Below, piece after piece: positions 8,899 through 18,433 of a stretch of 64,000 bases of DNA. The notes under the pieces were generated by a model that ran no database searches, was not told where the DNA came from, and worked only from the letters and a program-made list of their open reading frames with translations. Position 1 is the first letter of the stretch; each line of letters opens with the position of its first letter. The translations under genes and the position numbers were made by a program. Source of the DNA: Planctomycetota bacterium (GTDB lineage: Bacteria > Planctomycetota > UBA1135 > JADKAF01); assembly GCA_016719295.1 (NCBI GenBank), contig JADKAF010000001.1, positions 744,001-808,000 on the forward strand, read 5' to 3'.

Positions 8899-10229
8899 GC
8901 GTGCGTGGTCTCCTTGCCGTGCGTCGCGAGCCAGCTGCGGAGCTGCGCCTCCAGGCTCGAGCGCAGCGCCTCCTCGGGGAGCGCGCTCAGGATCTCGTTC
9001 GCGAACGCGAAAGTGAGCAGGGCGCGCGCCTCGTCGCGGCCGATGCCGCGCGCGCGCAGGTAATGCAGCGCCTCGGCGTCGAGCCGGCCGATGGTGGCGC
9101 CGTGCGAGCACTTCACGTCGTCGGCGTGGATCTCGAGCTGGGGCAGCGCATCGACCCATGCGCGCGGCGAGAGCAGGAGGTTCTTGCAGCTCTGGCGCGC
9201 GTCGATCTTCTGCGCCCCTGGTGCCACGTAGACCTGCCCGCGGAAGACGGCGCGCCCGTTCCCGGCGAGGATCCCGCGGAAGCTCTGGCGGCTCTGCGTG
9301 TGCGGTGCCAGATGGCGCAGCGAGAGCGTGTGGTCGTGATGCTGGCCTTCGGCAGGGAGATAGAGCCCGTCGATGCTGGCCTCGGCGCCGTTCCCGGCCA
9401 GCTCGACATGGAACTCGGCGCGCGCGAGCTGGGCACCCCACATCACGGAGAGCCCCTGCAGCGCGGCGTCGCGCTCGAGACGCGCGGCGACGCGTCCCAA
9501 GTGGATCGCTTGCGGGCCCTCTTCCTGCAGGCGGGCGTAGCCGAGCCGCGCGCCTTCTTGCAGCAGGAGCTCGGTGACGGGATTCGAGAAGCTCGCGCCC
9601 TCGGCGCCGAGGTAGCGCTCGAGAACGTGCGCGGAGGCGCCGCGCTCCAGGATCACGTGGACCCGCGCGTGCGCGCTGGGCAGCGCTTCCGCGCTCGGAT
9701 CGACGAGGTGCACGATCTGCAGCGGGCGATCGAGCACCGCGCCGCTCTCGAGGCGCAGGAACACGCCGCCGTCGAAGAGCGCTTCGTTCAGCGCGTTGAA
9801 GAAGTGCCCTTCGGCGCGCGCGAGCTCGCCGAAGCGCGCCGCGGGGCGCTCTTCCGCGAGCGCCCGTTCGAGCGGTGCCACGGCGACGCCGGGCGGCAGG
9901 GCGCGGAGCTGCGAGGCCTGCGCGTCGAAGCGGCCGTTTCGCAGCACGAGCACCAGCGCATCCGGGGCGAACGCGGGCAGCGCGGGAGCGCCGCCGATGC
10001 GCGCGAGAGGTGCGAGCTTGTCCAGCGCGCGCAGCGAGGTGAAGCGCCAGGCCTCGGCACGCGGGCCGGGGAGCCCGAGGGCCTGCACCTGCGCGACCGC
10101 TTGCGCGCGACGTGCGCAGAGCCAAGCGGGATCGCCCTTCTGGCGCGCGAGCGCGCCTTGGAGCGACTGGCTCGCGCGCAGGAGGAACGCGCCTTCGGAA
10201 GCGGGCGGGGCGACGAGGGTTTCGTTCAT
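8895..10229 (-). CDS. sufD: SufD, Fe-S scaffold complex subunit
   Basis: 444 residues from the ATG at 10229, preferred because an AGGA-type ribosome site lies about 12 bp upstream and the protein then begins MNETLV. An ATG at 10280 would add 17 residues and run through an inverted repeat. The N-terminus has the helical segment ending PRAEAWRFTSLRALD. The right-handed beta-helix half has HDHTLSLRHLAPHTQSRQSF, the RGQVYVAPGAQKIDARQ block, and DDVKCSHGATIGRLD, the SufB/SufD core motif. SufD pairs with SufB and SufC in the scaffold on which clusters form and is linked to iron acquisition. Confidence 0.92.
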   Translation of the reverse strand: MNETLVAPPASEGAFLLRASQSLQGALARQKGDPAWLCARRAQAVAQVQALGLPGPRAEAWRFTSLRALDKLAPLARIGGAPALPAFAPDALVLVLRNGRFDAQASQLRALPPGVAVAPLERALAEERPAARFGELARAEGHFFNALNEALFDGGVFLRLESGAVLDRPLQIVHLVDPSAEALPSAHARVHVILERGASAHVLERYLGAEGASFSNPVTELLLQEGARLGYARLQEEGPQAIHLGRVAARLERDAALQGLSVMWGAQLARAEFHVELAGNGAEASIDGLYLPAEGQHHDHTLSLRHLAPHTQSRQSFRGILAGNGRAVFRGQVYVAPGAQKIDARQSCKNLLLSPRAWVDALPQLEIHADDVKCSHGATIGRLDAEALHYLRARGIGRDEARALLTFAFANEILSALPEEALRSSLEAQLRSWLATHGKETTHA

Positions 10230-10261
10230 CGTGTCGATGTTCCTGTCGTCTGCCTCAGAGA

Positions 10262-10280
10262 GTGAGCAAGGATTGCTCAC
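10262..10280. repeat. 8-bp inverted repeat in the sufC-sufD gap
   Basis: GTGAGCAA and TTGCTCAC face each other across GGA, a perfect 19-base dyad about 33 bp in front of the preferred sufD start. On the mRNA it would form a short hairpin between sufC and the sufD ribosome site. It could affect sufD translation or be a protein-binding site. An alternative sufD start (ATG at 10280) lies on its edge, so it may also simply be coding sequence. Confidence 0.4.
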
Positions 10281-10321
10281 GAACGGGCTGCAGCGCTGTC
10301 AGGCGCTGCGCCAACAAGAAT

Positions 10322-10360
10322 CTGAGAGGCTGTATCATCGATTTCTGCTCAGCCTCTCAG
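10322..10360 (-). terminator. 11-bp stem-loop at the sufC stop codon
   Basis: CTGAGAGGCTG (10322-10332) and CAGCCTCTCAG (10350-10360) are perfect inverted repeats with a 17-base loop. The stem begins at the sufC stop codon (10357-10359). The mRNA downstream reads ATTCTTGTT, only a weak U-run. I read it as a partial terminator or a 3'-end stabiliser that would lower sufDSU output relative to sufC. The stem is seen in the sequence; the function is inferred. Confidence 0.5.
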
Positions 10361-11142
10361 CGCGAAGCGCCCGCCGTTCCGGCGAGCTCTTCCTCGACCC
10401 ACTGATAGCCGCGGCGATCGAGCTCGAGCGCGAGCTCGGGACCGCCCGACTTCACGATGCGGCCCTTCATCAGCACGTGCACGAAGTCCGGGCGGATGTG
10501 CTCGAGGAGGCGATGGTAGTGCGTGATGACGAGGAACGAGCGCTCCGGCGAGCGCAGCGCGTTCACGCCGTTCGAGACGGCCCTCAGCGCGTCGACGTCG
10601 AGGCCGGAGTCGGTCTCGTCCAAGATCGCGAAGCGCGGCTCGAGCACGGCCATCTGGAAGATCTCGTTCCGCTTCTTCTCGCCGCCGGAGAAGCCCTCGT
10701 TCAGCGCGCGCGAGAGGAAGCGCTGGTCCATCTGCACGAGCTTCGCCTTCTCCTTCGCCAGCGTCAGGAAATCCATCGCGTCGATCTCGGGCAGGCCCTT
10801 CGACTTCCGCACCGCGTTCAGCGCGGCGCGGAGGAAGTAGGCCGTGGCGACGCCGGGGATCTCGATCGGGTACTGGAACGAGAGGAAGACGCCGGCGCGC
10901 GCGCGCTCCTCGACGTTCATCGCCAGCAGATCCGCGCCCGCGAAGCGCACCGAGCCGCCCACGATCTCGTAGTCCTCGCGACCGGTGAGCACGTGCGCGA
11001 GCGTGCTCTTCCCCGAGCCGTTCGGGCCCATGATGGCGTGGACCTCGCCGGGACCGATGGTGAGCGAGAGTCCGTGGAGGATCTCGGCCTCGGGGACACG
11101 GGCCTTCAGGTCGCGGATCTCGAAGAGTGCCGGGCGAGTCAT
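10357..11142 (-). CDS. sufC: SufC ABC-type ATPase
   Basis: 261 residues. Walker A is GPNGSGKSTLAHVLTG (about residues 39-54), the Q-loop region is FLSFQYPIEIPG, the ABC signature appears in the SufC form FSGGEKKRNEI, Walker B is FAILDETDSGLDVDAL, and the switch histidine is in VITHYHRLL. The DETDSGLD variant is characteristic of SufC. It powers conformational change in the SufB-SufC-SufD scaffold in the cytoplasm and is not a transporter. The start is the ATG at 11142. Its stop lies inside a stem-loop that separates it from sufD. Confidence 0.95.
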   Translation of the reverse strand: MTRPALFEIRDLKARVPEAEILHGLSLTIGPGEVHAIMGPNGSGKSTLAHVLTGREDYEIVGGSVRFAGADLLAMNVEERARAGVFLSFQYPIEIPGVATAYFLRAALNAVRKSKGLPEIDAMDFLTLAKEKAKLVQMDQRFLSRALNEGFSGGEKKRNEIFQMAVLEPRFAILDETDSGLDVDALRAVSNGVNALRSPERSFLVITHYHRLLEHIRPDFVHVLMKGRIVKSGGPELALELDRRGYQWVEEELAGTAGASR

Positions 11143-11217
11143 GTCGTGCGTGCTGCGGTGGGGAGTCGTTGGGAAGGGTGCGAAGAGCGTGAGATCAGCC
11201 GAGGGAGCCTTCAGCGC

Positions 11218-11242
11218 GAGGCGAGCGCGTTCGCGTCTCGCC

Positions 11243-11244
<2 letters not shown>
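11218..11244 (-). terminator. Stem-loop at the sufB stop codon
   Basis: GAGGCGA (11218-11224) pairs with TCGCCTC (11238-11244), and CGCG/CGCG can pair inside it. The hairpin starts at the sufB stop codon (11243-11245) and is followed by about 75 bp before sufC. There is no U-run, so full termination is unlikely. Its placement matches that of the sufC stem-loop, which suggests both tune expression or stability of neighbouring segments of one transcript. Confidence 0.4.
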
Positions 11245-12712
<1,468 letters not shown>

Positions 12713-12773
12713 CGCGGCGGGGAGTCGGAGAGCGGAAGAGGGCGGCGGTGGAGAAGGAAGAGGAGAGAGCGCG

Positions 12774-13277
12774 CTAGGTCGCGATCGCGCGGACATCCGC
12801 CACGGGCGCGGCAGGGGGTGTCGCGCGGGGGCCGTGCTCGGCGAGGCGGCGGTACATCTCGGGCTCGGGGCGCAGGAGATCCGCGAGAGTGAAGCGCGAG
12901 AGACCCGCGAAGAGGGCGTGGTCGATCCAGCGCCAGACCGAGCGAATCGAGCAGTCGCTCGTGTGCACGCACTCGCGCTGCGCGCCGGCGTGCGAGGTGC
13001 AGAAGCTGTGCGAATACAGGCGCGAGCCGAGCGCGCCCATCGCTTCCCAGAGCGTGATCGCGGCGGCCGCGCGTGCGAGGCGGTAGCCGCCTTTCGCGCC
13101 GCGCGAAGCTTCGACCAGTCCTCCGTCGCGGAGCACGCCGAGCAGCTTCGCCACGTACTGCTTGCCCAGGCCTTCGGCTTCGGCGATGGAGGCGAGCGTC
13201 ACCTGCGCGCCGTCGTCGGCGCGGGCGACGCGGAGCAGGCAGCGCAGTCCGTATTCTTCTTGAGCGGTGAGGTTCAT
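12774..13277 (-). CDS. Rrf2-family [Fe-S] regulator of the suf operon (SufR/IscR-like)
   Basis: 167 residues. The winged helix-turn-helix is visible at residues 1-70 (MNLTAQEEYGLRCLL, then the recognition-helix region LGKQYVAKLL and the wing GAKGGYRLAR). Cysteines 93, 103 and 109 lie in the loop SFCTSHAGAQRECVHTSDC, spaced much like the three cluster ligands of IscR, so a [2Fe-2S] or [4Fe-4S] sensor is likely. It heads the suf operon and has an inverted repeat 34 bp upstream of its start, the standard layout for autoregulation by cluster status. The start at 13277 is set by the family's N-terminus. Confidence 0.9.
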   Translation of the reverse strand: MNLTAQEEYGLRCLLRVARADDGAQVTLASIAEAEGLGKQYVAKLLGVLRDGGLVEASRGAKGGYRLARAAAAITLWEAMGALGSRLYSHSFCTSHAGAQRECVHTSDCSIRSVWRWIDHALFAGLSRFTLADLLRPEPEMYRRLAEHGPRATPPAAPVADVRAIAT

Positions 13278-13310
13278 CGGGCGCCGAGCGTTGCGACGCG
13301 GAGGATCTAG

Positions 13311-13336
13311 GATCGAACACTCACAAGTGAATGATC
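13311..13336. promoter_or_regulatory. Dyad operator candidate upstream of the suf regulator
   Basis: The 26-bp sequence has the symmetry GATC-N3-CACT-N4-AGTG-N3-GATC and sits 34-59 bp before the regulator start codon. On the minus strand TTCACT and TAGATC, 16 bp apart, could be weak -35 and -10 boxes, placing the dyad over the promoter. Rrf2 proteins bind such dyads and repress when the cluster is bound. The symmetry is seen; the role is inferred. Confidence 0.45.
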
Positions 13337-13482
13337 TTTTCGGGCCCGGCTCCAGGTTTTTTTGTCCGCGGGGGGGCGGCGACCTTCGCGTCACCCGCCG
13401 GACGAGCTTCGGGAGGGCCGAGACGGCGGCTTCGCGCCAGGTCTAGAATCCGGCGTCCTGTCGCCCCGAGGTTCCTCCGCCG

Positions 13483-14397
13483 ATGACCCCCTCCCTCGAC
13501 CGCCGTCGCTTCCTGGGCTCCCTGGCTCCGCTCGCCGTCGCTCCGTCGCTTGCCCGCGGAGCGGCTGCGCCGCGCGCGCAGGACGCGGCGGCCGCCGCGG
13601 ACGACGAGGGCTCGATCGGCAAGACGCCGCACACCCGCTTCGCGATCAACGCGGAGATGTGGGGGGGCGGCATGCCGTTCTTGCGGCGCATCGAGGAGAG
13701 CGCGCGGCTCGGCTTTCCCGCGGTCGAGTTCTGGCCGTACGAAGGGAAGGACCTCGCCGCGATCCGCGAGACCTGCGTGAAGCACTCGATCGCGATCGCG
13801 CAGTTCACCGCGTGGGGCTTCTCGCCGGGGATGAACGATCCCGCGCACCACGATGCCTTCGAGAAGAAGATCCGCGAGGCCGTCCAGGTCGCGAAGCAGC
13901 TCCACTGCGACAAGATGACGGTCGTCGGCGGCAACGATCGCAAGGGCATCTCGCAAGAGGAGATGCACGAGCAGATCGAGAAGGCGTTGAAGCGCGTGAA
14001 GCCGATCGTCGAGGACGCCGGCGTGATGCTGATCCTCGAGCCGATGAACATCCGCGTCGATCACAAAGGGCACTGCCTCTACGGCAGCGTCGACGCCGTG
14101 CGCATCTGCCGCGCGGTCGCTTCGCCGATGGTGAAGATCAACTGGGATCTCTACCACATGCAGATCTCCGAAGGGGATCTCTGCGGGCGCCTGCGCGACG
14201 GCTTCGATCAGGTGGGCTATCTGCAGCTCGCCGATCATCCCGGCCGCAACGAGCCCGGCACCGGCGAGATCCACTTCCCGCGCGTCCTGAAGCAGGCCTA
14301 CGAGCTCGGCTACCGCGGCTTCGTCGGCACCGAGTGCCATCCCTCGAGCGGCTTCGTCGCCTCCGCGCGCGCCGTCGCGGCGGCGGATCGCTGGTGA
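13483..14397 (+). CDS. Tat-exported TIM-barrel sugar isomerase/epimerase (hydroxypyruvate isomerase-like)
   Basis: 304 residues. The N-terminus MTPSLDRRRFLGSLAP contains the twin-arginine motif RRRFLG followed by a hydrophobic stretch, so the protein is exported folded. The remainder is an AP-endonuclease-2-type TIM barrel: AVEFWPYEGKDL, MLILEPMN (metal-binding glutamate), KINWDLYHMQISEGDL, VGYLQLADHPGRNEPGTGE and FVGTECHPSSG. These blocks match the hydroxypyruvate isomerase (Hyi) subgroup. The cytoplasmic enzyme converts hydroxypyruvate and tartronate semialdehyde; exported planctomycete versions have no firm assignment. Its stop overlaps the GTG start of the cupin gene. Confidence 0.85.
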   Translation: MTPSLDRRRFLGSLAPLAVAPSLARGAAAPRAQDAAAAADDEGSIGKTPHTRFAINAEMWGGGMPFLRRIEESARLGFPAVEFWPYEGKDLAAIRETCVKHSIAIAQFTAWGFSPGMNDPAHHDAFEKKIREAVQVAKQLHCDKMTVVGGNDRKGISQEEMHEQIEKALKRVKPIVEDAGVMLILEPMNIRVDHKGHCLYGSVDAVRICRAVASPMVKINWDLYHMQISEGDLCGRLRDGFDQVGYLQLADHPGRNEPGTGEIHFPRVLKQAYELGYRGFVGTECHPSSGFVASARAVAAADRW

Positions 14398-15389
14398 GGC
14401 GCGCGGGCTCGTCGCTCGTCGTCGCCCTCGGCAGCGCGTTCGCCGCGTGCGCGTCGCTGAACTGCAGCTCGCAGCAGGAGATCGATGCCGTGGAAGACCT
14501 GGTGGCCATCGAGCCGCGCCGCGATCTCGCGCTCGCGCGCGAGCCGCTCTTCGCGAAGCTGGGAGAGGGCCTCTCCGAAGCGGACGGCTTCGAGCGTCTG
14601 CGTGCGGCGTTCGCCGCGCGGAACCCCGGCTACGACCTGCGCTGGATGCCCGCCGCGCGCGCGATCGCGCCGCGGGCGAGCTGCGCCATCGCGTTCGTGC
14701 AGGCTGGCGAGAGCGCGGGAGCCATCGGCGCGCGGCGCTCGGAGCTCCGCCGCGGCGACGTGGCGCTCCTGCGAGCGGGAGAGGAGCTCGCGCTGGAGAG
14801 CGCGCTGGACGTCCTCGTCTTCGACGTGCCCGAGGATCTGCCACGCGCGCTGCCGAGCTTCGTGCGCCCGGATCACGACCCGCGCATCACCGATACACCC
14901 GGCGGCTGCGCCGAGGAGCTCGAGGCCTATCGCCGCATCCTGCTCACCTGGCGTTCGGAGGTCGGCCCGTACGTCTTCCGCGCGCTGAACGCGCATCGCG
15001 TGCGCATCTTCGATTCGTTCACGCACTACCATCCGCCGCACGGCGGCTTCGACGAGCTCTATCTCGTGCAGGGCGTGCAGCCAGGCGCGAAGCTGATCAC
15101 CAGCAGCCGGACCGCGCGCATCGTGGAGCCCGATACCCTTGCCGAGAGCGAGCTCGACTCGCTGCTCGTGGAGCACGAGCTCGAAGTCGGCGATCTCGTC
15201 TACTTGCCACGGGGGACGATCCATCGCGGGGTCGGCGGTGTGCTCACCCAGGTGATCACGGTGCCGGGGTTCCGGCCCGGGGCGGAGATCGGGGTCGATC
15301 ACTTCCTCGCGGGGCTGAATCGCCGGTTCCCGCAGCGCGCACCGCTGCCGCTGCATGCGAAGGGCGCCGATGCGCCGATGGTGAAGTAG
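14394..15389 (+). CDS. Cupin-domain lipoprotein
   Basis: 331 residues from a GTG overlapping the previous stop codon (GTGA). The N-terminus (VVALGSAFAACASLNC) is a lipoprotein-type signal with a lipobox near AFAAC. The second half contains a cupin core, FTHYHPPHGGFDELYLVQG, whose two histidines and glutamate are spaced like a metal site, and a second conserved block, YLPRGTIHRGVGGVL. The first half (residues 60-150) resembles a degenerate cupin without the histidines. It may bind or process a sugar acid together with the isomerase encoded just upstream, but the reaction is unknown. Confidence 0.7.
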   Translation: MRRAGSSLVVALGSAFAACASLNCSSQQEIDAVEDLVAIEPRRDLALAREPLFAKLGEGLSEADGFERLRAAFAARNPGYDLRWMPAARAIAPRASCAIAFVQAGESAGAIGARRSELRRGDVALLRAGEELALESALDVLVFDVPEDLPRALPSFVRPDHDPRITDTPGGCAEELEAYRRILLTWRSEVGPYVFRALNAHRVRIFDSFTHYHPPHGGFDELYLVQGVQPGAKLITSSRTARIVEPDTLAESELDSLLVEHELEVGDLVYLPRGTIHRGVGGVLTQVITVPGFRPGAEIGVDHFLAGLNRRFPQRAPLPLHAKGADAPMVK

Positions 15390-15400
15390 TGAGGTCCGCG

Positions 15401-16585
15401 ATGCCCCTCGCCGTTGCGTTCTCGATGCTCGGTCTCTGCTTCGCGAGCGCTTGCGAGAGCTCGGATTCGAGCTCGCAGGATCCTGTTCCGTTCGTCGCGA
15501 CGGATCCTCGGCGCGTGGAGTCGCCCGCGGTGCCCTTGCTGCTGCCGGGCGATCCGGCGCTGCACGGAAGGCATCTCGCGCTCGACTACGGAGCTCCGAG
15601 ACCGGCGACGGCGCAGCGCGACGGCGAGCTCGGCTATCGCGTCGTCGTCCCGCTCGATCGCGTGGAGGTGGCGCGCCAGCGGCGCTACGCCGACGGCGAG
15701 TTCATCGCGATGGAGGCGGTGATCGCGCACGAGGAAGAGGGGCGCGTGCGCTTCGAGGCGTACGGCGACACGCGGCTCACCTACGTCACGGCAGGAGCGC
15801 CGAAGCCCTACTTCCATCCCGTGCTCGGTCCCGGAGGCGTGCGGATGAATCGCGCGTTCCCGATGGAGCAGGTGGAGGGCGAAGAGCGCGACCATGTGCA
15901 CCACCGCGGGATCTGGTTCGCGCATGGCGACGTCGACGGCGTCGACTTCTGGACCGAGGGCGAAGGGCGCGGGACGATCCGCCACGAGAAGAGCTACGAC
16001 TTCGTCTCGGGGCTCGTGTTCGCGGCGTTCCGCGCGGACGCGACGTGGCTCGATGCGCAGGGCCGCGTGCTCCTGCGCGACGAGCGGCGCTACGTCTTCA
16101 TCCCCTGCGGCGACGAGACCGTGCTCGACGTCGAGATCCAGCTCCGCGCTCCCGGTGAGAAGCCGGTCGTGCTCGGCGACACGAAGGAAGGCCTGATGGC
16201 GTTCCGTCTCTCGGAGGAGCTGCGCGCGAAGGGCCCGCGAGCGACCGGCGTCCTCGTGAACTCGGAGGGCCAGCTCGGCGAGGCCGGCTGGGGCAAGAAC
16301 GCGCGCTGGATCGACTGCAGCGGCAAGGTCGGCGACGCGACGCTCGGCGTCGCGATCTTCGATCACCCGCAGAACCTCCGCCATCCGACACCGTGGCACG
16401 CGCGCACCTACGGCCTCCTCGCCGCGAATCCCTTCGGCCTCCACGACTTCCAGAAGGCCCCGAAGGGCACGGGCTCCTACACCCTCGAGCCTTCGAAGCC
16501 CCTCACCCTCCGCTACCGCTTCCTCTTCCACCGCGGCGACGCCACCACCGCCCGCATCGCCGAGCGCGCCCCTCTCTACCGCTGA
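15401..16585 (+). CDS. PmoA-family (DUF6807) lipoprotein
   Basis: 394 residues with a signal sequence ending LCFASAC. A GAGG ribosome site lies 6 bp before the ATG. The family blocks MNRAFPMEQVEGEERDHVHH, RGIWFAHGDVDGVDFW and LLAANPFGLHDFQKAPKGTG are typical of proteins labelled methane oxygenase PmoA/DUF6807 in planctomycete genomes. The label is historical; these have nothing to do with particulate methane monooxygenase. The H-H-R-G-x-W-x-x-H cluster suggests a metal or sugar site. Neighbouring isomerase and cupin genes point to extracytoplasmic sugar catabolism. The gene ends at a long palindromic element. Confidence 0.85.
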   Translation: MPLAVAFSMLGLCFASACESSDSSSQDPVPFVATDPRRVESPAVPLLLPGDPALHGRHLALDYGAPRPATAQRDGELGYRVVVPLDRVEVARQRRYADGEFIAMEAVIAHEEEGRVRFEAYGDTRLTYVTAGAPKPYFHPVLGPGGVRMNRAFPMEQVEGEERDHVHHRGIWFAHGDVDGVDFWTEGEGRGTIRHEKSYDFVSGLVFAAFRADATWLDAQGRVLLRDERRYVFIPCGDETVLDVEIQLRAPGEKPVVLGDTKEGLMAFRLSEELRAKGPRATGVLVNSEGQLGEAGWGKNARWIDCSGKVGDATLGVAIFDHPQNLRHPTPWHARTYGLLAANPFGLHDFQKAPKGTGSYTLEPSKPLTLRYRFLFHRGDATTARIAERAPLYR

Positions 16586-16732
16586 AACCGAACGTACGGT
16601 GCCAGAGCAAATTCCTCCGGTTGCGGCATGAGCTGGTTCAACGGCTGACGCCGTTGAGACCGACCGGAGAGATGTTGGCTGGTTCGACGGCTCACGCCGT
16701 CGAGACCGCGCTCTGGCACCGTACGTTCGGTT
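16586..16732. repeat. Long palindromic element, copy 1 (with two inner hairpins)
   Basis: A 147-base element whose first and last 23 bases are perfect inverted repeats (outer ends AACCGAACGTACGG and CCGTACGTTCGGTT). Inside are two tandem near-identical hairpins: CAACGGC-TGAC-GCCGTTG (about 16633-16650) and TCGACGGC-TCAC-GCCGTCGA (about 16683-16702), each flanked by TGGTTC and GAGACCG. The left arm continues through AAATTCCTCCGGTT exactly as in copy 2, but the right arm does not. It fills the gap between the convergent PmoA-family and ferrochelatase genes, starting one base after one stop codon and ending two bases before the other. It could terminate both transcripts and looks like a mobile or amplified repeat. 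Confidence 0.85.
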
Positions 16733-16734
16733 GC

Positions 16735-17751
16735 TCAGAGAGAGCGGAGGAGGTTGGCGGCGGCGCGGACCCAGGTGGGGTGGGCGTTGAGGGAGGGGAC
16801 GAGGCGGAGGAGCTCGCCGCCTTGGTGTTGCCATTCCTCGGCGGCGCGGATCGCGATCTCCTCCAAGGTCTCGAGGCAGTCGGCGACGAAGGCGGGGCAG
16901 AGGACGGCGATGCGGCGGATGCCGCGGGAGCGGAGCTCGCGCAGGAGCTCGTCGGTGTAGGGGCGGATCCAGGGGGTGCGGCCGAGGCGCGATTGGAAGG
17001 CGATCGGGCTCGCCTCCGGCGCGAGCTGCAAGCGCTCGCGCAGTCCGCGCGCCGTGGCGAAGCACTGCGCGCGGTAGCAGCTGCGGTTCTCTTGCGTGAG
17101 CGCATCGCAGCAGCTCGGTCCCGAGAGGCAGAGCGGTCCGTGCGCGCTCTTCTTCAGATGGCGCTCGGGCAAGCCGTGGAACGAGAGCAGCACGACCTCG
17201 GGCCGCACTTCGTCGAGCACGCCTCGCGCGACCGCGGCCCAGGCATCGAGGAAGCCCGGATCGTCGTAGAAGGGCGGAATCACGCGCAGGAACGGCGTGT
17301 TCCACGCGGCCGCGGCCTCGCGATAGATCACCTCGAGCGCGGTGCCCGTCGAGCTCGACGCGTACTGCGGATAGAGCGGCAGCACGTCGAGCGCGTCGAC
17401 ACCGCGGCGCGCGAGCTCGGCGAGGCCCGCCCGGATCGACGGCTCGCCGTAGCGCATGGCGAGCACGACCTCGTGCTCGGGGAGCTCGGCCGCGAGGGCT
17501 CGCTCCAAGGCGCGTCCTTCCACCAGCAGCGGCGAGCCCTGCGCGGTCCAGACCGAGCGATAGGCCTCGGCCGAGCGCGGGGAGCGCCGCGGCAGGATGA
17601 CGCCGCGGAGCAACGCCGCGCGCACCAGCGCGGGGATGTCCAGGACGCGCGGATCGGAGAGGAACTCGGCGAGGTAGCGCTTCACCGCCGGCGTCGTCGG
17701 TGCCGCCGGCGTGCCGAGGTTCACGAGGAGCAGGCCGCGTCGTCGAATCAC
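16735..17751 (-). CDS. hemH: Ferrochelatase
   Basis: 338 residues from a GTG start overlapping the stop of the acetyltransferase gene. LLLVNLGTPAAPTTPAVKRY is the family N-terminus, and SFHGLPERHLKKS has the catalytic histidine (residue 192). It inserts Fe2+ into protoporphyrin (or Fe into coproporphyrin in some lineages) at the membrane surface. Five cysteines lie close together at 208, 214, 215, 225 and 230 (GPLCLSGPSCC and NRSCYRAQC). Several bacterial ferrochelatases hold a [2Fe-2S] cluster on an internal cysteine set, so this one may too. No other haem genes are nearby. Confidence 0.93.
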   Translation of the reverse strand: MIRRRGLLLVNLGTPAAPTTPAVKRYLAEFLSDPRVLDIPALVRAALLRGVILPRRSPRSAEAYRSVWTAQGSPLLVEGRALERALAAELPEHEVVLAMRYGEPSIRAGLAELARRGVDALDVLPLYPQYASSSTGTALEVIYREAAAAWNTPFLRVIPPFYDDPGFLDAWAAVARGVLDEVRPEVVLLSFHGLPERHLKKSAHGPLCLSGPSCCDALTQENRSCYRAQCFATARGLRERLQLAPEASPIAFQSRLGRTPWIRPYTDELLRELRSRGIRRIAVLCPAFVADCLETLEEIAIRAAEEWQHQGGELLRLVPSLNAHPTWVRAAANLLRSL

Positions 17752-18251
17752 AGGTCGAGGAGGTAGTACGTGTCGCAGGCGAAGTGCCCGGTGCTCCCGA
17801 GTGGAGCGGCGATCTTTCGAAAGCCGGCCGCGAGGTAGAGGCGCTGCGCGGCCTCCATTCCCTGCAGGGTCTCCAGGTAGCACCGGCGGAAGCCGCTCTC
17901 ACGGGCCCGCGCCAGGCAGAGGGCGAGGAGCTCGCGTCCGAGGCCGAGCCCGCGCAGCTCCGGCAGGAAGTACATCTTCTGCAGCTCGCAGGTATCGGAG
18001 TCGCCTCCGCGCAGCGGTGCTACGCCGCCGCCGCCCACGACGCGCCCGCCGCGCTCGACCACCCAGTAGGCCGAGCGCGGCTCGGAGTAGGTCGCGCACA
18101 TGCGATCGACCTCGGGGTCGTTGATCGCGAAGCCGCTGCCGCACGCGCCGAACTCGGGCATCACCGTGCGGATGATGGCCGCGACGGCGGGGTCGTCGGC
18201 CGGAGCGATCGGCCGGATGCGGAAGTCTTCGGGTTCGGCGGAGGAGGCCAT
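17748..18251 (-). CDS. GNAT-family N-acetyltransferase
   Basis: 167 residues. Motif A, the acetyl-CoA pyrophosphate loop, is read as LQKMYFLPELRGLGLGRELL, with the R/Q-x-x-G-x-G/A pattern represented by RGLGLG. The C-terminal YLETLQGMEAAQRLYLAAGF is motif B. No signal peptide is present, so it acts in the cytoplasm. The acceptor cannot be told. Its stop codon overlaps the ferrochelatase GTG, so the two genes are transcribed together, which may be incidental. Divergent from the bacilliredoxin gene, with 182 bp between. Confidence 0.88.
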   Translation of the reverse strand: MASSAEPEDFRIRPIAPADDPAVAAIIRTVMPEFGACGSGFAINDPEVDRMCATYSEPRSAYWVVERGGRVVGGGGVAPLRGGDSDTCELQKMYFLPELRGLGLGRELLALCLARARESGFRRCYLETLQGMEAAQRLYLAAGFRKIAAPLGSTGHFACDTYYLLDL

Positions 18252-18433
18252 CGGGTGGTCGATCCGGAGGGCGAGGGGAGCAGGCTACGGTCCGGGACCG
18301 GTGCGGCGCCATCCGCCGCCGTTGAAATGCGTCGCAGCCGAGGTCATAAGCCCTGCTCGGCTCGCGGACGGCGGCTCGGCATCTTCGCCTGGGCGGCTTC
18401 GCGGCCCACGGAATCCGAGCCTCGAGGCGAGAC

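Noticed and set aside
12713..12796. Longer sufB start at 12796
   Set aside because: It overlaps the regulator gene and adds a Pro/Ser-rich leader that SufB proteins do not have.
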